This document shows positions 50,506 to 59,680 of a stretch of 64,000 nucleotides of DNA, one piece after another. Origin of the DNA: Flavimaribacter sp039888615. GTDB lineage: Bacteria; Pseudomonadota; Alphaproteobacteria; Rhizobiales; Rhizobiaceae. The stretch lies in the NCBI GenBank assembly GCA_039888615.1, contig JBDQQS010000015.1; one strand, written 5' to 3'. The notes beneath the pieces are model-generated. The model was given only the letters and a program-made list of their open reading frames with translations. It was not told the origin of the DNA and did not search any database. A program made the position numbers and the translations under genes. Position 1 is the first letter of the stretch. Every line of letters starts with the position of its first letter.

Positions 50506-53500
50506 CTACCAGTTGACCCGGAAGCCGCCCTTCGCGTTCAGCGTCGTGTAGGTGCTGTTGAACTCGGTTCCGCCCGAGACGAAGCCCGACATCGACCTGT
50601 TGGCGTTGGTTACGTTGAGAACAGCCGAGACTTCTCCGAAGACGCCGTCAATGCCGTCCTGGAAGGTTGCCGAACTGCCCGATCCGAGGTCCGTCACAGT
50701 CACGCTGTTGGCGTCCTCGAACTCGTTCCACACCTTGCCGAGAAGCGAGACTTCCGCCTGTGCGCCGCTCGCCATGTTGAAGTCCGTGCCGATCCTGGCG
50801 CCGGCGCCGGCCCGCAGGCTGTTGCCGTCGCTGAAGCTGACGGATGCGCCGCCCGACTGGAAGTTGTCGAGGCTGCTGTTGACATAGGCGAAGGAGGCGA
50901 TCGGTTCGATATAGCCGCGATTGCCCTGGAAGCGGTAGCCTGTGTTGGCGAGCACACCGACGCTGGTCGCGTCAGGGCTTCCGGAGACCAGATTGACCCC
51001 GTTCACATTGGCTGTGTAGTCGCCGCTGAGGAAGTCGGCCTTGACGGTCGCATCGACGTAGAAGCTGCCCTTCGTGTAATCGAGATAGGCGCCGACGGTG
51101 GCTCCGTCGAAGTCAGCCGTCGCGGCCCAGGACGTGAAGTTGGACTGCGAGCTGATGTAGCCGCCGAACAGGCCTGCGCGGAACGGACCATCGTCTCCGA
51201 AGCGCATGTCGACACCGCCGATGATGCTGTAGATGTCCTGGTCGTAGCTGGTGTCGACCACGGAGGTCACGCCGCCAATCGTTCGGGCAAGTTCGGTGTC
51301 CCGATCGGTCCACGAACCCTGAACCTTGAGCCAGACGCCCTTGTTGTATGCGGCTGTCTCGAGCGGCGCGACCGGAGTAGGCGCGGCGGTGGTGATGAAG
51401 TCGGCGTTGTAGGTGGTGCCGAAGGCTTCAGGCCAGCGATTGCCGCGGATGTGATCGGCGACCACGTCGTTCGTCTGGTACCAGGCGTTCTGAACCTGAG
51501 TGACGAGCGAGGGAAGCTGGTCGACGGTCGGCGCCCAGGTGCTGCGCAGCTCGAAGTCTTCGTAGTCTTCATCCTGCGCCATGTACCATGCGAACATGCC
51601 GTCGGCGATCATGCCGGTGTTGCCCCAGTTGAAGTAGCCGTCCGACGCCGAAGAGATGTAGAAGGCGTCGCCCTGGACGCACGGCCCGTAGCAATTGTTG
51701 TCGATGTAGGCGTTCTCGTCATACTGCACGACGTCGATGCCATACTGGTTGATGCCGCCCGGAGTGTTGCTCAGCACGTTGACGATCACGCCGTTCGAAC
51801 CCTCGATATTGTAGGCGTAGTCGGAGGAGTAGTTCGACAGGACGAGACGGTCGGACATGCGATTGTAGAAATCGACATCGACCGCAACGTCGCCGTAGCC
51901 GCTCCAACCCGAGCTGTAGCTGCTTTCGTTCAGGAAGTTGACATAGGTGCGGTCATAGGCGTCGCCGTCGATCATGCTCAACGCGCCGTCATTGTCGAAC
52001 CAGTTGAGAGCGAACGATGCGGAATGGCTGTTTCCGTCAGCGAAGGCCGTCTGGATGACACCGCCCTCGTCGTTGTAGAGGCTGCCGTTCTGTCCGAGGT
52101 AGTTCTCACCCAGCGTATACCAGGCGCCGGAGTTGCTTACCGTATTGCTGTAGTCCGTGTCCTCGAGCAGTATGCGTCCGACAGCGATGCCGGAGTTGTC
52201 AAAGTCGAAGATGTAATAATCTTCGGCAACGACCAACACATCATTGGCCGCATCGGCGTAGTTTTCCAGATTGCTCAGGCTGCCGGCGGCGCCAGCAGAA
52301 AGGGCATAATCGGAAATGCTGGCGACTTCATACCAGATATCGGCCGTGCCGTCGTAATCGTCGACATCGGCGAAGAAATCGACAGGCTCGCCGTTGAGGA
52401 TGCTGGCGTTGATCGTGTCGCCGTCCACCGTGAAACCGGGCAGATTGATGCTGCCGGCAATGCCGGTGTTCATGATCTCGACTTCGTCGAAACCAGCCAC
52501 ATCATACACAGGCATGTCTTCGCTGCCGTAACCGACGGCAAGTCCGCCCGTATGAATGTACCCGGTATAGAAGGAGGACATCTCGACTGCGCTTCCCATC
52601 GGGGCGATGTAGAAGGCGTTGTCGCCGGAGTAGTACCCGCCGGCGCCGTAGTAGCCGACATAGGCCGTGCCGTACACGCTCTCCACGTCGACGGCGTCTC
52701 CCGTCGCCGAATAGATCAGGCCGTCCATATTGTTGATGACGACGTCGGCGTCGATATAGGACAGGTTCACGCCGTCCTGATTGTTGTCTCCGAGAGCCAG
52801 AATAGTGCCGCCGCCGATGTAGTTGTTGTCGGCGTCGTAGCCATAGGAGCCGTTGTCGATTTCAACGCTTCCGTTGGTCGAAAAGATGTCGATTCCGTAG
52901 CCGTTCAAACCAGCGACCAGACCGCCCCGGTTGTCGAAATCGACAGAAGTATATCCAGGCGCATTGAGGCCAACATTGCCGATCTGAACGCCGGTGCCAT
53001 TGTAGCCGGCGATGAGACCAAGCCTGTTGTCGACGATCACGTAGCCGTCATTGTCGTAGCTGGGCTCGCCGATGTCGTACATCCGGATGCCGTAGCTTTC
53101 GCCGACGATGCCGGAGAGACCGGCGTCATAGAGGTTCGTCGCGAGATCTTCGACGTCGCCGGAAAAGCTGCCGATCGCCGTCTCGACGCCGGCGACGCTC
53201 AGACCCTTGTTCCAGGTCTCCTTGTTATCGATAACGACGTCGCCGTCGATCTCGTCGAGATCGACGCCCTGGCCGAACGTGCCGAGAATGAGTCCGCCGC
53301 GGGTCACGACCGCGTCGTTTTCCATCACGCCCTTGTTGTCGATATAGAGCTCGTTTTCCGGCATTTCGTCGGAATTCCATACGTCCGAGACGTCGACGCC
53401 GTCCCAGTAACCGGCGATGACGCCGGCCGTATTGATAATGCCGACGCTCGCCTCGTCCTGGGCCAGTGAGCTGCCGTAGATATCATTGATCTCGACGCCT

Positions 53501-54315
53501 TCGCCGCCAAGACCGACTGTCAGTCCACCCGTGTTGTTGATCAGCACCTGGTTGGAAGAGTTGACGACCATGCCGTGGTCGGCGCCGATCATCGAGGTCA
53601 TGGAACTGTTGGTGATGTCGACGGTTCCCGAAGCCGAGGCGTAAAGGCCGTTTCCGCCGAAATAGTCACCGTCCCCGTCGCCCGAAACCGTTCCTGCGTT
53701 CACGACCGTGATATCGCCGTCGTCGGTGTAAAGGTTCATTCCGTTATTGTCATAGGCCGCTACGGAAGCGCCTTCCGCAATGTCCACGTTGATGTCGCCG
53801 GAAGACGTGTAGAGATTGACGCCCTGTCCGCCGCCATTGTTTGTGAATGTTCCATAATCGTGATCGAGAGTGATGTTGCCGCCTTCGTTCAACTGTACGG
53901 CCAACGCCGGATCGCCCTCGTTGGAATAGATGGCGGGATTGATCGGACCCGGATATTGCGTCGTGTAGACGACGACATTGGGACCGAAGCCAGCGTCATT
54001 CGAAATCCAGACCCCGTCGGCGGTCGTGTTCTGCGTCGTGCCGTTGAGGTTCATCTGCAGGTCGTCCTGCACGTCCGGGTAGCTGATTCCGTTCTGGCCT
54101 TCCGTTGGACCGCAGGAGATCAGATCGGGCGAACCGTCGTTCGCGAGAACGCCGCACTCATCGTCCGCCTGGGCTGATGAGGGGACCAAAACCGCCAGGC
54201 CGGAAAAGGCGACTCCCGAAAACAGCGCCAGCGCCGTGCCCGACAGCAGCCGTTTCCTTAGACGTGTTGATTCAGCAGTTTTTCCGGATTTGACAGTTGT
54301 CTGGCGTAGCATCAC
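50506..54315 (-). CDS. Autotransporter (type Va) with a Gly/Asn/Asp-rich beta-helix passenger
   Basis: A 1,269-residue outer-membrane autotransporter. A signal peptide with an extended basic N-region precedes cleavage at SSAQA-DDECG (about residue 50). The passenger (about 51-1000) is rich in short repeats of the type I-D-N-x-G, G-V-x-L/V-x-x-I and D-V-V-I-N-N, as expected for a beta-solenoid. The C-terminal domain (from about 1000, NKGVWLKVQGSWTDRD) has the alternating strands of an autotransporter beta-barrel and ends GGFRVNW, with the final aromatic residue needed for Bam recognition. I saw no protease, lipase or RGD motif. It may be an adhesin or a biofilm factor. Two starts (54315 and 54312) are equivalent. 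Confidence 0.9.
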   Translation of the reverse strand: MMLRQTTVKSGKTAESTRLRKRLLSGTALALFSGVAFSGLAVLVPSSAQADDECGVLANDGSPDLISCGPTEGQNGISYPDVQDDLQMNLNGTTQNTTADGVWISNDAGFGPNVVVYTTQYPGPINPAIYSNEGDPALAVQLNEGGNITLDHDYGTFTNNGGGQGVNLYTSSGDINVDIAEGASVAAYDNNGMNLYTDDGDITVVNAGTVSGDGDGDYFGGNGLYASASGTVDITNSSMTSMIGADHGMVVNSSNQVLINNTGGLTVGLGGEGVEINDIYGSSLAQDEASVGIINTAGVIAGYWDGVDVSDVWNSDEMPENELYIDNKGVMENDAVVTRGGLILGTFGQGVDLDEIDGDVVIDNKETWNKGLSVAGVETAIGSFSGDVEDLATNLYDAGLSGIVGESYGIRMYDIGEPSYDNDGYVIVDNRLGLIAGYNGTGVQIGNVGLNAPGYTSVDFDNRGGLVAGLNGYGIDIFSTNGSVEIDNGSYGYDADNNYIGGGTILALGDNNQDGVNLSYIDADVVINNMDGLIYSATGDAVDVESVYGTAYVGYYGAGGYYSGDNAFYIAPMGSAVEMSSFYTGYIHTGGLAVGYGSEDMPVYDVAGFDEVEIMNTGIAGSINLPGFTVDGDTINASILNGEPVDFFADVDDYDGTADIWYEVASISDYALSAGAAGSLSNLENYADAANDVLVVAEDYYIFDFDNSGIAVGRILLEDTDYSNTVSNSGAWYTLGENYLGQNGSLYNDEGGVIQTAFADGNSHSASFALNWFDNDGALSMIDGDAYDRTYVNFLNESSYSSGWSGYGDVAVDVDFYNRMSDRLVLSNYSSDYAYNIEGSNGVIVNVLSNTPGGINQYGIDVVQYDENAYIDNNCYGPCVQGDAFYISSASDGYFNWGNTGMIADGMFAWYMAQDEDYEDFELRSTWAPTVDQLPSLVTQVQNAWYQTNDVVADHIRGNRWPEAFGTTYNADFITTAAPTPVAPLETAAYNKGVWLKVQGSWTDRDTELARTIGGVTSVVDTSYDQDIYSIIGGVDMRFGDDGPFRAGLFGGYISSQSNFTSWAATADFDGATVGAYLDYTKGSFYVDATVKADFLSGDYTANVNGVNLVSGSPDATSVGVLANTGYRFQGNRGYIEPIASFAYVNSSLDNFQSGGASVSFSDGNSLRAGAGARIGTDFNMASGAQAEVSLLGKVWNEFEDANSVTVTDLGSGSSATFQDGIDGVFGEVSAVLNVTNANRSMSGFVSGGTEFNSTYTTLNAKGGFRVNW

Positions 54316-54820
54316 CGATATTCCCCGTTTCGACGGATCGAATATTCAATCGACAGCGTTTGGTGATGGTTTCGCGAAGAAGAAAAACTCCGCCTCAGGA
54401 ACTACCTGCTACCCGTTACTCAAACTGCTCTCGATCAACTTCGAGATCCGTCACTCCATTGACTCAGCTCGTCCCCACACAAAATATCGAGACGACACAT
54501 ACTATGATCGCTTCGACCAGTATCAGAACACGATTGATATCGTAAAGTAATATCGCGAAAACGAACTATTCTTTTGATGTCAATGTTGCAGAAACACAAC
54601 GAAATATGCGTTTTTGCAGGAAATTTTGGCTGTTTCTTACCAAATGAATAATGACGCCTTGTATTTATGGCACAATTTAACTGTTGTGAAGAAATATAGT
54701 TAATTTTTCATGCAAATGCTTGCAAACCAAGCTGTTTCAACGCTAAGGCGGAGACATAAGTCACCGCCTCGGATATAGCTGTCAATAATGGCCGTCGAAG
54801 AGTACATCGGCTCGGCGGAC
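54316..54820. other. AT-rich gap upstream of the autotransporter gene
   Basis: The 505 bases between the autotransporter start and the gabD stop hold no gene that I can support. The stretch 54540-54720 is distinctly AT-rich, unlike its surroundings, and a TTGACA hexamer lies on the minus strand at 54578-54583 without a convincing -10 partner. It probably contains the autotransporter promoter and binding sites for AT-preferring regulators. Confidence 0.6.
54746..54769 (-). terminator. Hairpin downstream of gabD, probable terminator
   Basis: On the minus strand AGGCGGTGAC (54769-54760) pairs with GTCTCCGCCT (54755-54746), with one T-T mismatch and a TTAT loop. It is about 50 bases after the gabD stop. 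There is no long U-run, so termination strength is uncertain. Confidence 0.55.
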
Positions 54821-56305
54821 CTATTCCACACCGCCGAAACAGAGATACTTGATCTCCAGGAAGTCCTCGATCCCGTATTTCGAGCCTTCGCGGCCGAGGC
54901 CTGACTGCTTGACGCCGCCGAACGGGGCGACTTCGGTGGAGATCAGGCCTGTGTTGATGCCGACCATGCCGTATTCGAGCGCTTCGGCCACCTTCCAGAC
55001 CCGGTTCATGTTGGTTGCATAGAAGTAGGACGCGAGGCCAAACTCCGTGTCGTTCGCCATGGCGATCACATCGTCCACCGTATCGAAGCGGAAGAGCGGC
55101 GCCACGGGACCGAACGTCTCCTCGCGCGCGACTTTCATGTCGGTCGTCACGCCGGTCAGAACCGTCGGCTGGTAGAACGTTCCGCCATGGCTGTCTTCTG
55201 CGCCGCCGATCAGCACCTTGGCGCCCTTCGACGTTGCGTCGGCCACGTGCTCCTTGACCTTGTCGAGGCCACCCTCGTCTATCAGAGGGCCGGTCGTCAC
55301 GCCTTCCTCGAAGCCGTCGCCCACCTTCAGCTCGCCAACCTTCTTCGCCAGCTTCTCGGCGAATTCGTCATAGACGCCCGCCTGCACATAGAGCCGGTTG
55401 GCGCAGACGCAGGTCTGGCCGGCGTTGCGGTATTTGGAAATGATCGCGCCATCAACGGCGGCGTCGACGTCGGCGTCGTCGAAAACGATGAACGGCGCGT
55501 TGCCGCCAAGCTCCAGCCCAACTTTCTGGATCTGCTCAGCGCTCTGCCTCATGAGAATGCGCCCGACCTCGGTCGAACCGGTGAAGGTGATCTTGCGCAC
55601 CTTGTCGTTCGTGCACAATTCCTTGCCAATCGCCGAGCTGGACTTGCCGACGATGAGGTTGAACGCGCCGGCCGGAAACCCGGCGCGCTCCGCCAGCACT
55701 GCAAGCGCAATTGCCGAAAGCGGCGTCTGCTTGGCCGGCTTCGAAACAACGGTGCAGCCGGTCGCCAGCGCCGGACCAATCTTGCGGGTGATCATGGCGT
55801 TGGGAAAGTTCCACGGCGTGATCGTGCCGACGACGCCGATCGGCTGCTTGATGACGACGATGCGCTTGTCGGCCTGATGTCCCGGAATGGTGTCGCCGTA
55901 GACGCGCTTGGCCTCTTCGGAGAACCACTCGATGAAGGACGCGCCATAAAGGATCTCGCCGCGCGCTTCCGGCCAGGGCTTGCCCATTTCCATGGTCAGG
56001 ATCGTGGCGAGGTCGTCGGCGTTCTCCACCATCAGTTCGAAATAGCGTCGCAGGAGCGCGCCGCGTTCCTTGCCGGTTTTTGCGGCCCATGCCTTCTGGG
56101 CGTCATAGGCGCAATCGATGGCTCGCTTCGTCTCGGCCGCGCTCATGTCGGGCAACGTCGCGATCACGTCGCCGTTCGATGGATTGGTCACCTCGAAGGA
56201 GCCGCCCTCATCCGACTGCTCGATCCATTCCCCGTTAATATAGCCCGCCGCTTTCACCAGATCGGGATCTGACAGTTTCGAACTCAGTGTGGAAGCAATG
56301 CTCAT
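54821..56305 (-). CDS. gabD: NAD(P)-dependent succinate-semialdehyde dehydrogenase
   Basis: A 494-residue aldehyde dehydrogenase of the GabD type, oxidising succinate semialdehyde to succinate at the end of the GABA pathway. Seen: PIGVVGTITPWNFPNAMITRKIGPALATGCTVVSKPA (cofactor site), FTGSTEVGRIL, general base near residue 265 in LELGGNAPF, the nucleophile C299 in NAGQTCVC, and EETFGPVAPLFRFD. All core motifs are intact and the length is typical. No gabT is nearby. It is preceded by a long, strongly structured leader (56348-56431), described separately. Confidence 0.92.
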   Translation of the reverse strand: MSIASTLSSKLSDPDLVKAAGYINGEWIEQSDEGGSFEVTNPSNGDVIATLPDMSAAETKRAIDCAYDAQKAWAAKTGKERGALLRRYFELMVENADDLATILTMEMGKPWPEARGEILYGASFIEWFSEEAKRVYGDTIPGHQADKRIVVIKQPIGVVGTITPWNFPNAMITRKIGPALATGCTVVSKPAKQTPLSAIALAVLAERAGFPAGAFNLIVGKSSSAIGKELCTNDKVRKITFTGSTEVGRILMRQSAEQIQKVGLELGGNAPFIVFDDADVDAAVDGAIISKYRNAGQTCVCANRLYVQAGVYDEFAEKLAKKVGELKVGDGFEEGVTTGPLIDEGGLDKVKEHVADATSKGAKVLIGGAEDSHGGTFYQPTVLTGVTTDMKVAREETFGPVAPLFRFDTVDDVIAMANDTEFGLASYFYATNMNRVWKVAEALEYGMVGINTGLISTEVAPFGGVKQSGLGREGSKYGIEDFLEIKYLCFGGVE

Positions 56306-56347
56306 GATATATCTCCCGATCGGGTGGTGTTTCGACAGTGTTTAAGG

Positions 56348-56431
56348 ATTGTCTCGCAACCCCGCGCCGGAGAACGGCGCAGGGCGGAGGTTTGGTGCAA
56401 ATACCTCTACCGGCCAGGAGGCCGGCGCCCT
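56348..56431 (-). ncRNA. Candidate structured RNA in the gabD leader (three-way junction plus hairpin)
   Basis: Read on the minus strand, GGGCG (56431-56427) pairs with CGCCC (56386-56382), closing a junction with two arms: CCGGCC-TCCT-GGCCGG (56425-56410) and GAGGT/ACCTC (56408-56404 with 56392-56388, 11-base loop). This is followed by a 10-bp hairpin CCCTGCGCCG/CGGCGCGGGG with a TTCTC loop (about 56384-56360; its first pairs compete with the junction stem). It lies in the 394-base gap between gabD and urtA, which has no gene. All pairs are also Watson-Crick on the plus strand, so orientation is uncertain. I do not recognise a known riboswitch class. Confidence 0.5.
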
Positions 56432-56644
56432 TTAACTAGCTCATAGTAGCGGCCCCGTCATCCGGAATTCGCTGAGATTTGATGCGCAATGCGTCGAACT
56501 GCCTAAAAATTCGGCATCCCGATACACGGGACACCTCCGTACCGGATGCAATTGAAGGCATCGTCGTCAAGCTCGCCCCAGGTATGGATAAATAAATGTT
56601 TTGATTCAGAAAGTTACAGCGACGGATCGCGCTGAATCACAAAC

Positions 56645-56659
56645 TGGCACGATTCATGC
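56645..56659 (+). promoter_or_regulatory. Probable sigma-54 promoter of urtA
   Basis: TGGCACGATTCATGC carries the -24 GG (56646-56647) and -12 GC (56658-56659) with exactly 10 bases between them; the -24 block TGGCACG is fully consensus. It lies 40 bases before the urtA start codon, predicting NtrC-type nitrogen control of urea uptake. I could not identify a convincing NtrC enhancer site further upstream. Confidence 0.82.
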
Positions 56660-56699
56660 GAATCGTTGACCGGTGCAAATACTTCTCAGGGAGAAATGA

Positions 56700-57992
56700 A
56701 TGAGTATTTTGACTGGAAAGGCCAAAACCCTTGGTCTTGCTGCAATCGCCGCCGCGATGATGACGACTGTCGCCACGGCCCAGGAGGACACGATCAAGGT
56801 CGGCATCCTTCATTCGCTGTCTGGCACGATGGCTATTTCGGAAACAACCCTCAAAGACGTGATGCTCATGCTCATCGAAGAGCAGAACGAAAAGGGTGGT
56901 CTTCTCGGCAAGAAGCTTGAAGCCGTCGTTGTCGATCCGGCGTCCGACTGGCCGCTTTTCGCCGAAAAGGCGCGCGAACTGATCGATGTCGATCAGGTGG
57001 CCGCTGTCTTCGGCTGCTGGACTTCGGTTTCCCGCAAATCCGTCCTGCCTGTGTTCGAGGAGCTGAACAGCATTCTCTTCTACCCTGTGCAGTACGAAGG
57101 TGAAGAAAGCCAGCGCAACGTCTTCTACACAGGCGCTGCTCCAAACCAGCAGGCGATCCCCGCCGTTGATTATCTCTTCGACGTCGAAGGCGTTGAGCGC
57201 TGGGTGCTTGCCGGAACGGACTACGTCTATCCGCGCACGACCAACAAGATCCTCGAAGCCTACCTGAAGGACAAGGGCGTCGCTGAAGAAGACATCATGA
57301 TCAACTACACGCCGTTTGGTCACTCCGACTGGCAGACGATCGTGTCCGACATCAAGGCGTTCGGTTCCGAAGGCAAGAAGACCGCCGTGGTCTCCACCAT
57401 CAACGGCGACGCCAACGTTCCCTTCTACAAGGAACTCGGCAACCAGGGCATCGAAGCAACCGACATTCCCGTCGTCGCCTTCTCCGTGGGCGAAGAAGAA
57501 CTGGCCGGTCTCGACACGGCTCCGCTCGTAGGCCACCTGGCCGCCTGGAACTACTTCCAGTCCGTCGACACACCGGAAAACGCCGAGTTCATCGAAACCT
57601 GGAAGGCCTTCACCGGTCCCGACCGCGTGACCAACGACCCGATGGAAGCACACTATATCGGCTTCAACATGTGGGTTAAGGCCGTCGAAATGGCTGGCAC
57701 GACCGACACCGACGCTGTCATCGACGCCCTGGTCGGCGTATCCGTCCCGAACCTCACGGGCGGCTATTCCGCAATGATGCCGAACCATCACATCACCAAG
57801 CCGGTGCTGATTGGTGAAATCCAGGAAGACGGTCAGTTCGACGTCGTCGATTCCACCGACGGTCTGGTGCCGGGCGACGCCTGGTCCGACTTCCTGCCGG
57901 ATTCGGCCAAGCTGATCTCCGATTGGCGCAAGCCGCTCGAGTGCGGCAACTTCAACGTTGAATCCGCCACCTGCGGCGGCAAGGGCAGCTAA
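56700..57992 (+). CDS. urtA: Urea ABC transporter substrate-binding protein
   Basis: A 430-residue periplasmic urea-binding protein (Peripla_BP_5 family). The signal peptide MSILTGKAKTLGLAAIAAAMMTTVATAQ precedes DTIKVGILHSLSGTMAISETTLKDVMLMLIEEQNEKGGLLGKKLEAVVVDPASDWPLFAEKARELI, characteristic of UrtA. GCWTSVSRKSVLPVFEELNSILFYPVQYEGEES holds the ligand loop. GGGAGA lies upstream of ATG 56700. It heads urtABCDE; a hairpin (58009-58026) follows its stop before urtB. Control by sigma-54 is inferred from the promoter at 56645. Confidence 0.96.
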   Translation: MSILTGKAKTLGLAAIAAAMMTTVATAQEDTIKVGILHSLSGTMAISETTLKDVMLMLIEEQNEKGGLLGKKLEAVVVDPASDWPLFAEKARELIDVDQVAAVFGCWTSVSRKSVLPVFEELNSILFYPVQYEGEESQRNVFYTGAAPNQQAIPAVDYLFDVEGVERWVLAGTDYVYPRTTNKILEAYLKDKGVAEEDIMINYTPFGHSDWQTIVSDIKAFGSEGKKTAVVSTINGDANVPFYKELGNQGIEATDIPVVAFSVGEEELAGLDTAPLVGHLAAWNYFQSVDTPENAEFIETWKAFTGPDRVTNDPMEAHYIGFNMWVKAVEMAGTTDTDAVIDALVGVSVPNLTGGYSAMMPNHHITKPVLIGEIQEDGQFDVVDSTDGLVPGDAWSDFLPDSAKLISDWRKPLECGNFNVESATCGGKGS

Positions 57993-58008
57993 GCCCCGAA
58001 ACTATCGG

Positions 58009-58026
58009 CGGGCGCCACGGCGCCCG
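58009..58026 (+). promoter_or_regulatory. Intercistronic hairpin between urtA and urtB
   Basis: CGGGCGCC (58009-58016) pairs with GGCGCCCG (58019-58026); opening the innermost pairs gives a 6-bp stem with a 6-base loop. It lies 16 bases after the urtA stop, in the 77-base gap before urtB, with no U-run. Confidence 0.68.
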
Positions 58027-58069
58027 TCGCTCCGCATTCCCCTCTTTTTGGTAGCCCGGCCTGAAGCCC

Positions 58070-59680
58070 ATGCTCAAACCGTTCCGATTTCTCGTCTTTC
58101 TGCTCCTTCTGCCGCTCCTGGCTTTGCCCGCCGCAGCGCAGAGCGATCCGGGAGATCTGATCAACGAGTTGTCGCAAGGCAAGCTGAGGCAGCGCATCGC
58201 ACAGGTCGAAGCGATCGCCGCCACCGGCAATTCCGACGTCGTGCCCGCTTTGCAGGCGCTGAAAGAGGGCGATCTCTATTTCAAGAAATCCGACAAGACC
58301 GTCTACATCACGAAGAAATCCGGTCGCGACCTGGCGTTGCTTGACCCTATTACCGGCGAAGAGATCGAGGTCGTTGCCTCCGGCGCCGTCGAAAAGATCA
58401 AGGTCAACAACAGCCTCAGGCGGCTGATCGACAAGGCCGTGGGCGGCCTGACCTTGATGAGCAAAGACCCGTCGGTCAGGATTTCAGCCGCCGAAACCAT
58501 CTTCGAATCCGGCGATCCGGAAAGTCTCGAACTTCTCGACGAGGCGATCGCCGCAGAACAGGATCCGACGGTCCGCAAAAAGATGGATCTGGCGCGCGCC
58601 GCCGTCATCCTCAACACCGATGCGTCCGACGAGACCAAGATCGAGGCCGTCGATCTGGTCGCTGAAACCAGCGGACGCAATGTGCTTAATGTGCTGAAGG
58701 GCGTCACCTTCAACGCCAGCCCCGCCGTCGCCGAGGCCGCCAACAAAGCCGTCGAGCAGATAGAGCGGACGCTCGTTCTCTGGGACTACGGCCAGACGAT
58801 CTGGTACGGCGTTTCGCTCGGCTCCGTGCTGCTTCTGGCGGCCATCGGCCTCGCCGTCACCTTCGGCGTGATGGGCGTCATCAACATGGCGCACGGCGAA
58901 ATGGTGATGCTCGGCGCGTACACGACCTTCGTCGTGCAGGAAATCATCCGCAACAGTTTCCCCGAACTGTTCAACTATTCCCTGCTGATCGCCCTGCCGC
59001 TGGCCTTCGCTGTCTCCGGCGGCTGCGGATTGATCCTCGAGCGCGGCGTCATCCGCTTCCTCTACGGGCGTCCGCTGGAAACCCTGCTCGCCACCTGGGG
59101 CGTATCGCTGATCCTGCAGCAGGGCGTGAGAACCATCTTCGGCCCGACCAACAAGGAAGTCGGCAACCCGGACTGGATGTCCGGCGCCTATGAAATCGGC
59201 GGCCTGGTGATTACCGCAAACCGGCTCTGGATCGTGGTGTTTTCGCTGTTCGTCTTCGCCGCCCTCTTCGTGGTGCTGAAGAAGACGCCTTTCGGCCTGC
59301 AGATGCGGGCGGTGACGCAGAACCGCAAGATGGCCTCGTCCATGGGCATACGAACGCCCTGGGTCGACGCCTTCACCTTTGCGCTCGGCTCGGGCATCGC
59401 CGGCATCGCCGGCGTGGCGCTCTCGCAGATTTCAAACGTCTCGCCCAATCTCGGCCAGAGCTACATCATCGACAGCTTCATGGTCGTGGTGTTCGGCGGC
59501 GTCGGCAATCTCTGGGGCACGCTGATCGGGGCGATGACGCTCGGCGTCGCCAACAAGTTCCTTGAGCCCTTCGCAGGCGCGGTTCTCGCCAAGATCCTGA
59601 TCCTGGTTTTCATCATCCTGTTCATACAGAAACGTCCCCGCGGACTGTTTGCGCTCAAGGGACGCGCAGTGGAAGCATGA
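58070..59680 (+). CDS. urtB: Urea ABC transporter permease UrtB
   Basis: A 536-residue LivH-type permease. Like proteobacterial UrtB, it carries a signal peptide (MLKPFRFLVFLLLLPLLALPAAAQ) and a periplasmic-side N-terminal domain of about 210 residues before the membrane part, which begins near GVSLGSVLLLAAIGLAVTFGVMGVINMAHGEMVMLGAYTTFVVQE and includes GVGNLWGTLIGAMTLGVANKF. It pairs with UrtC to form the channel. It is coupled to urtC by a 4-base overlap. Confidence 0.95.
   Translation: MLKPFRFLVFLLLLPLLALPAAAQSDPGDLINELSQGKLRQRIAQVEAIAATGNSDVVPALQALKEGDLYFKKSDKTVYITKKSGRDLALLDPITGEEIEVVASGAVEKIKVNNSLRRLIDKAVGGLTLMSKDPSVRISAAETIFESGDPESLELLDEAIAAEQDPTVRKKMDLARAAVILNTDASDETKIEAVDLVAETSGRNVLNVLKGVTFNASPAVAEAANKAVEQIERTLVLWDYGQTIWYGVSLGSVLLLAAIGLAVTFGVMGVINMAHGEMVMLGAYTTFVVQEIIRNSFPELFNYSLLIALPLAFAVSGGCGLILERGVIRFLYGRPLETLLATWGVSLILQQGVRTIFGPTNKEVGNPDWMSGAYEIGGLVITANRLWIVVFSLFVFAALFVVLKKTPFGLQMRAVTQNRKMASSMGIRTPWVDAFTFALGSGIAGIAGVALSQISNVSPNLGQSYIIDSFMVVVFGGVGNLWGTLIGAMTLGVANKFLEPFAGAVLAKILILVFIILFIQKRPRGLFALKGRAVEA

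Noticed and set aside
51451..53469. A 672-codon plus-strand reading frame within the autotransporter gene
   Set aside because: Antisense shadow rich in Val/Asp/Ile created by the repetitive passenger codons; no start signal or domain.
56362..56398. Possible NtrC enhancer site upstream of urtA (GCGCC/GGCGC and a GGTGCA half-site)
   Set aside because: The half-site spacing is 7 rather than 5 bases in one case and the partner half is missing in the other. The GC pair is better explained by the RNA hairpin.
56380..56440. A guanidine (ykkC or mini-ykkC) riboswitch near the urea genes
   Set aside because: Two GC hairpins are present, but the loops lack the ACGR sequence of mini-ykkC and the conserved ykkC core is absent.
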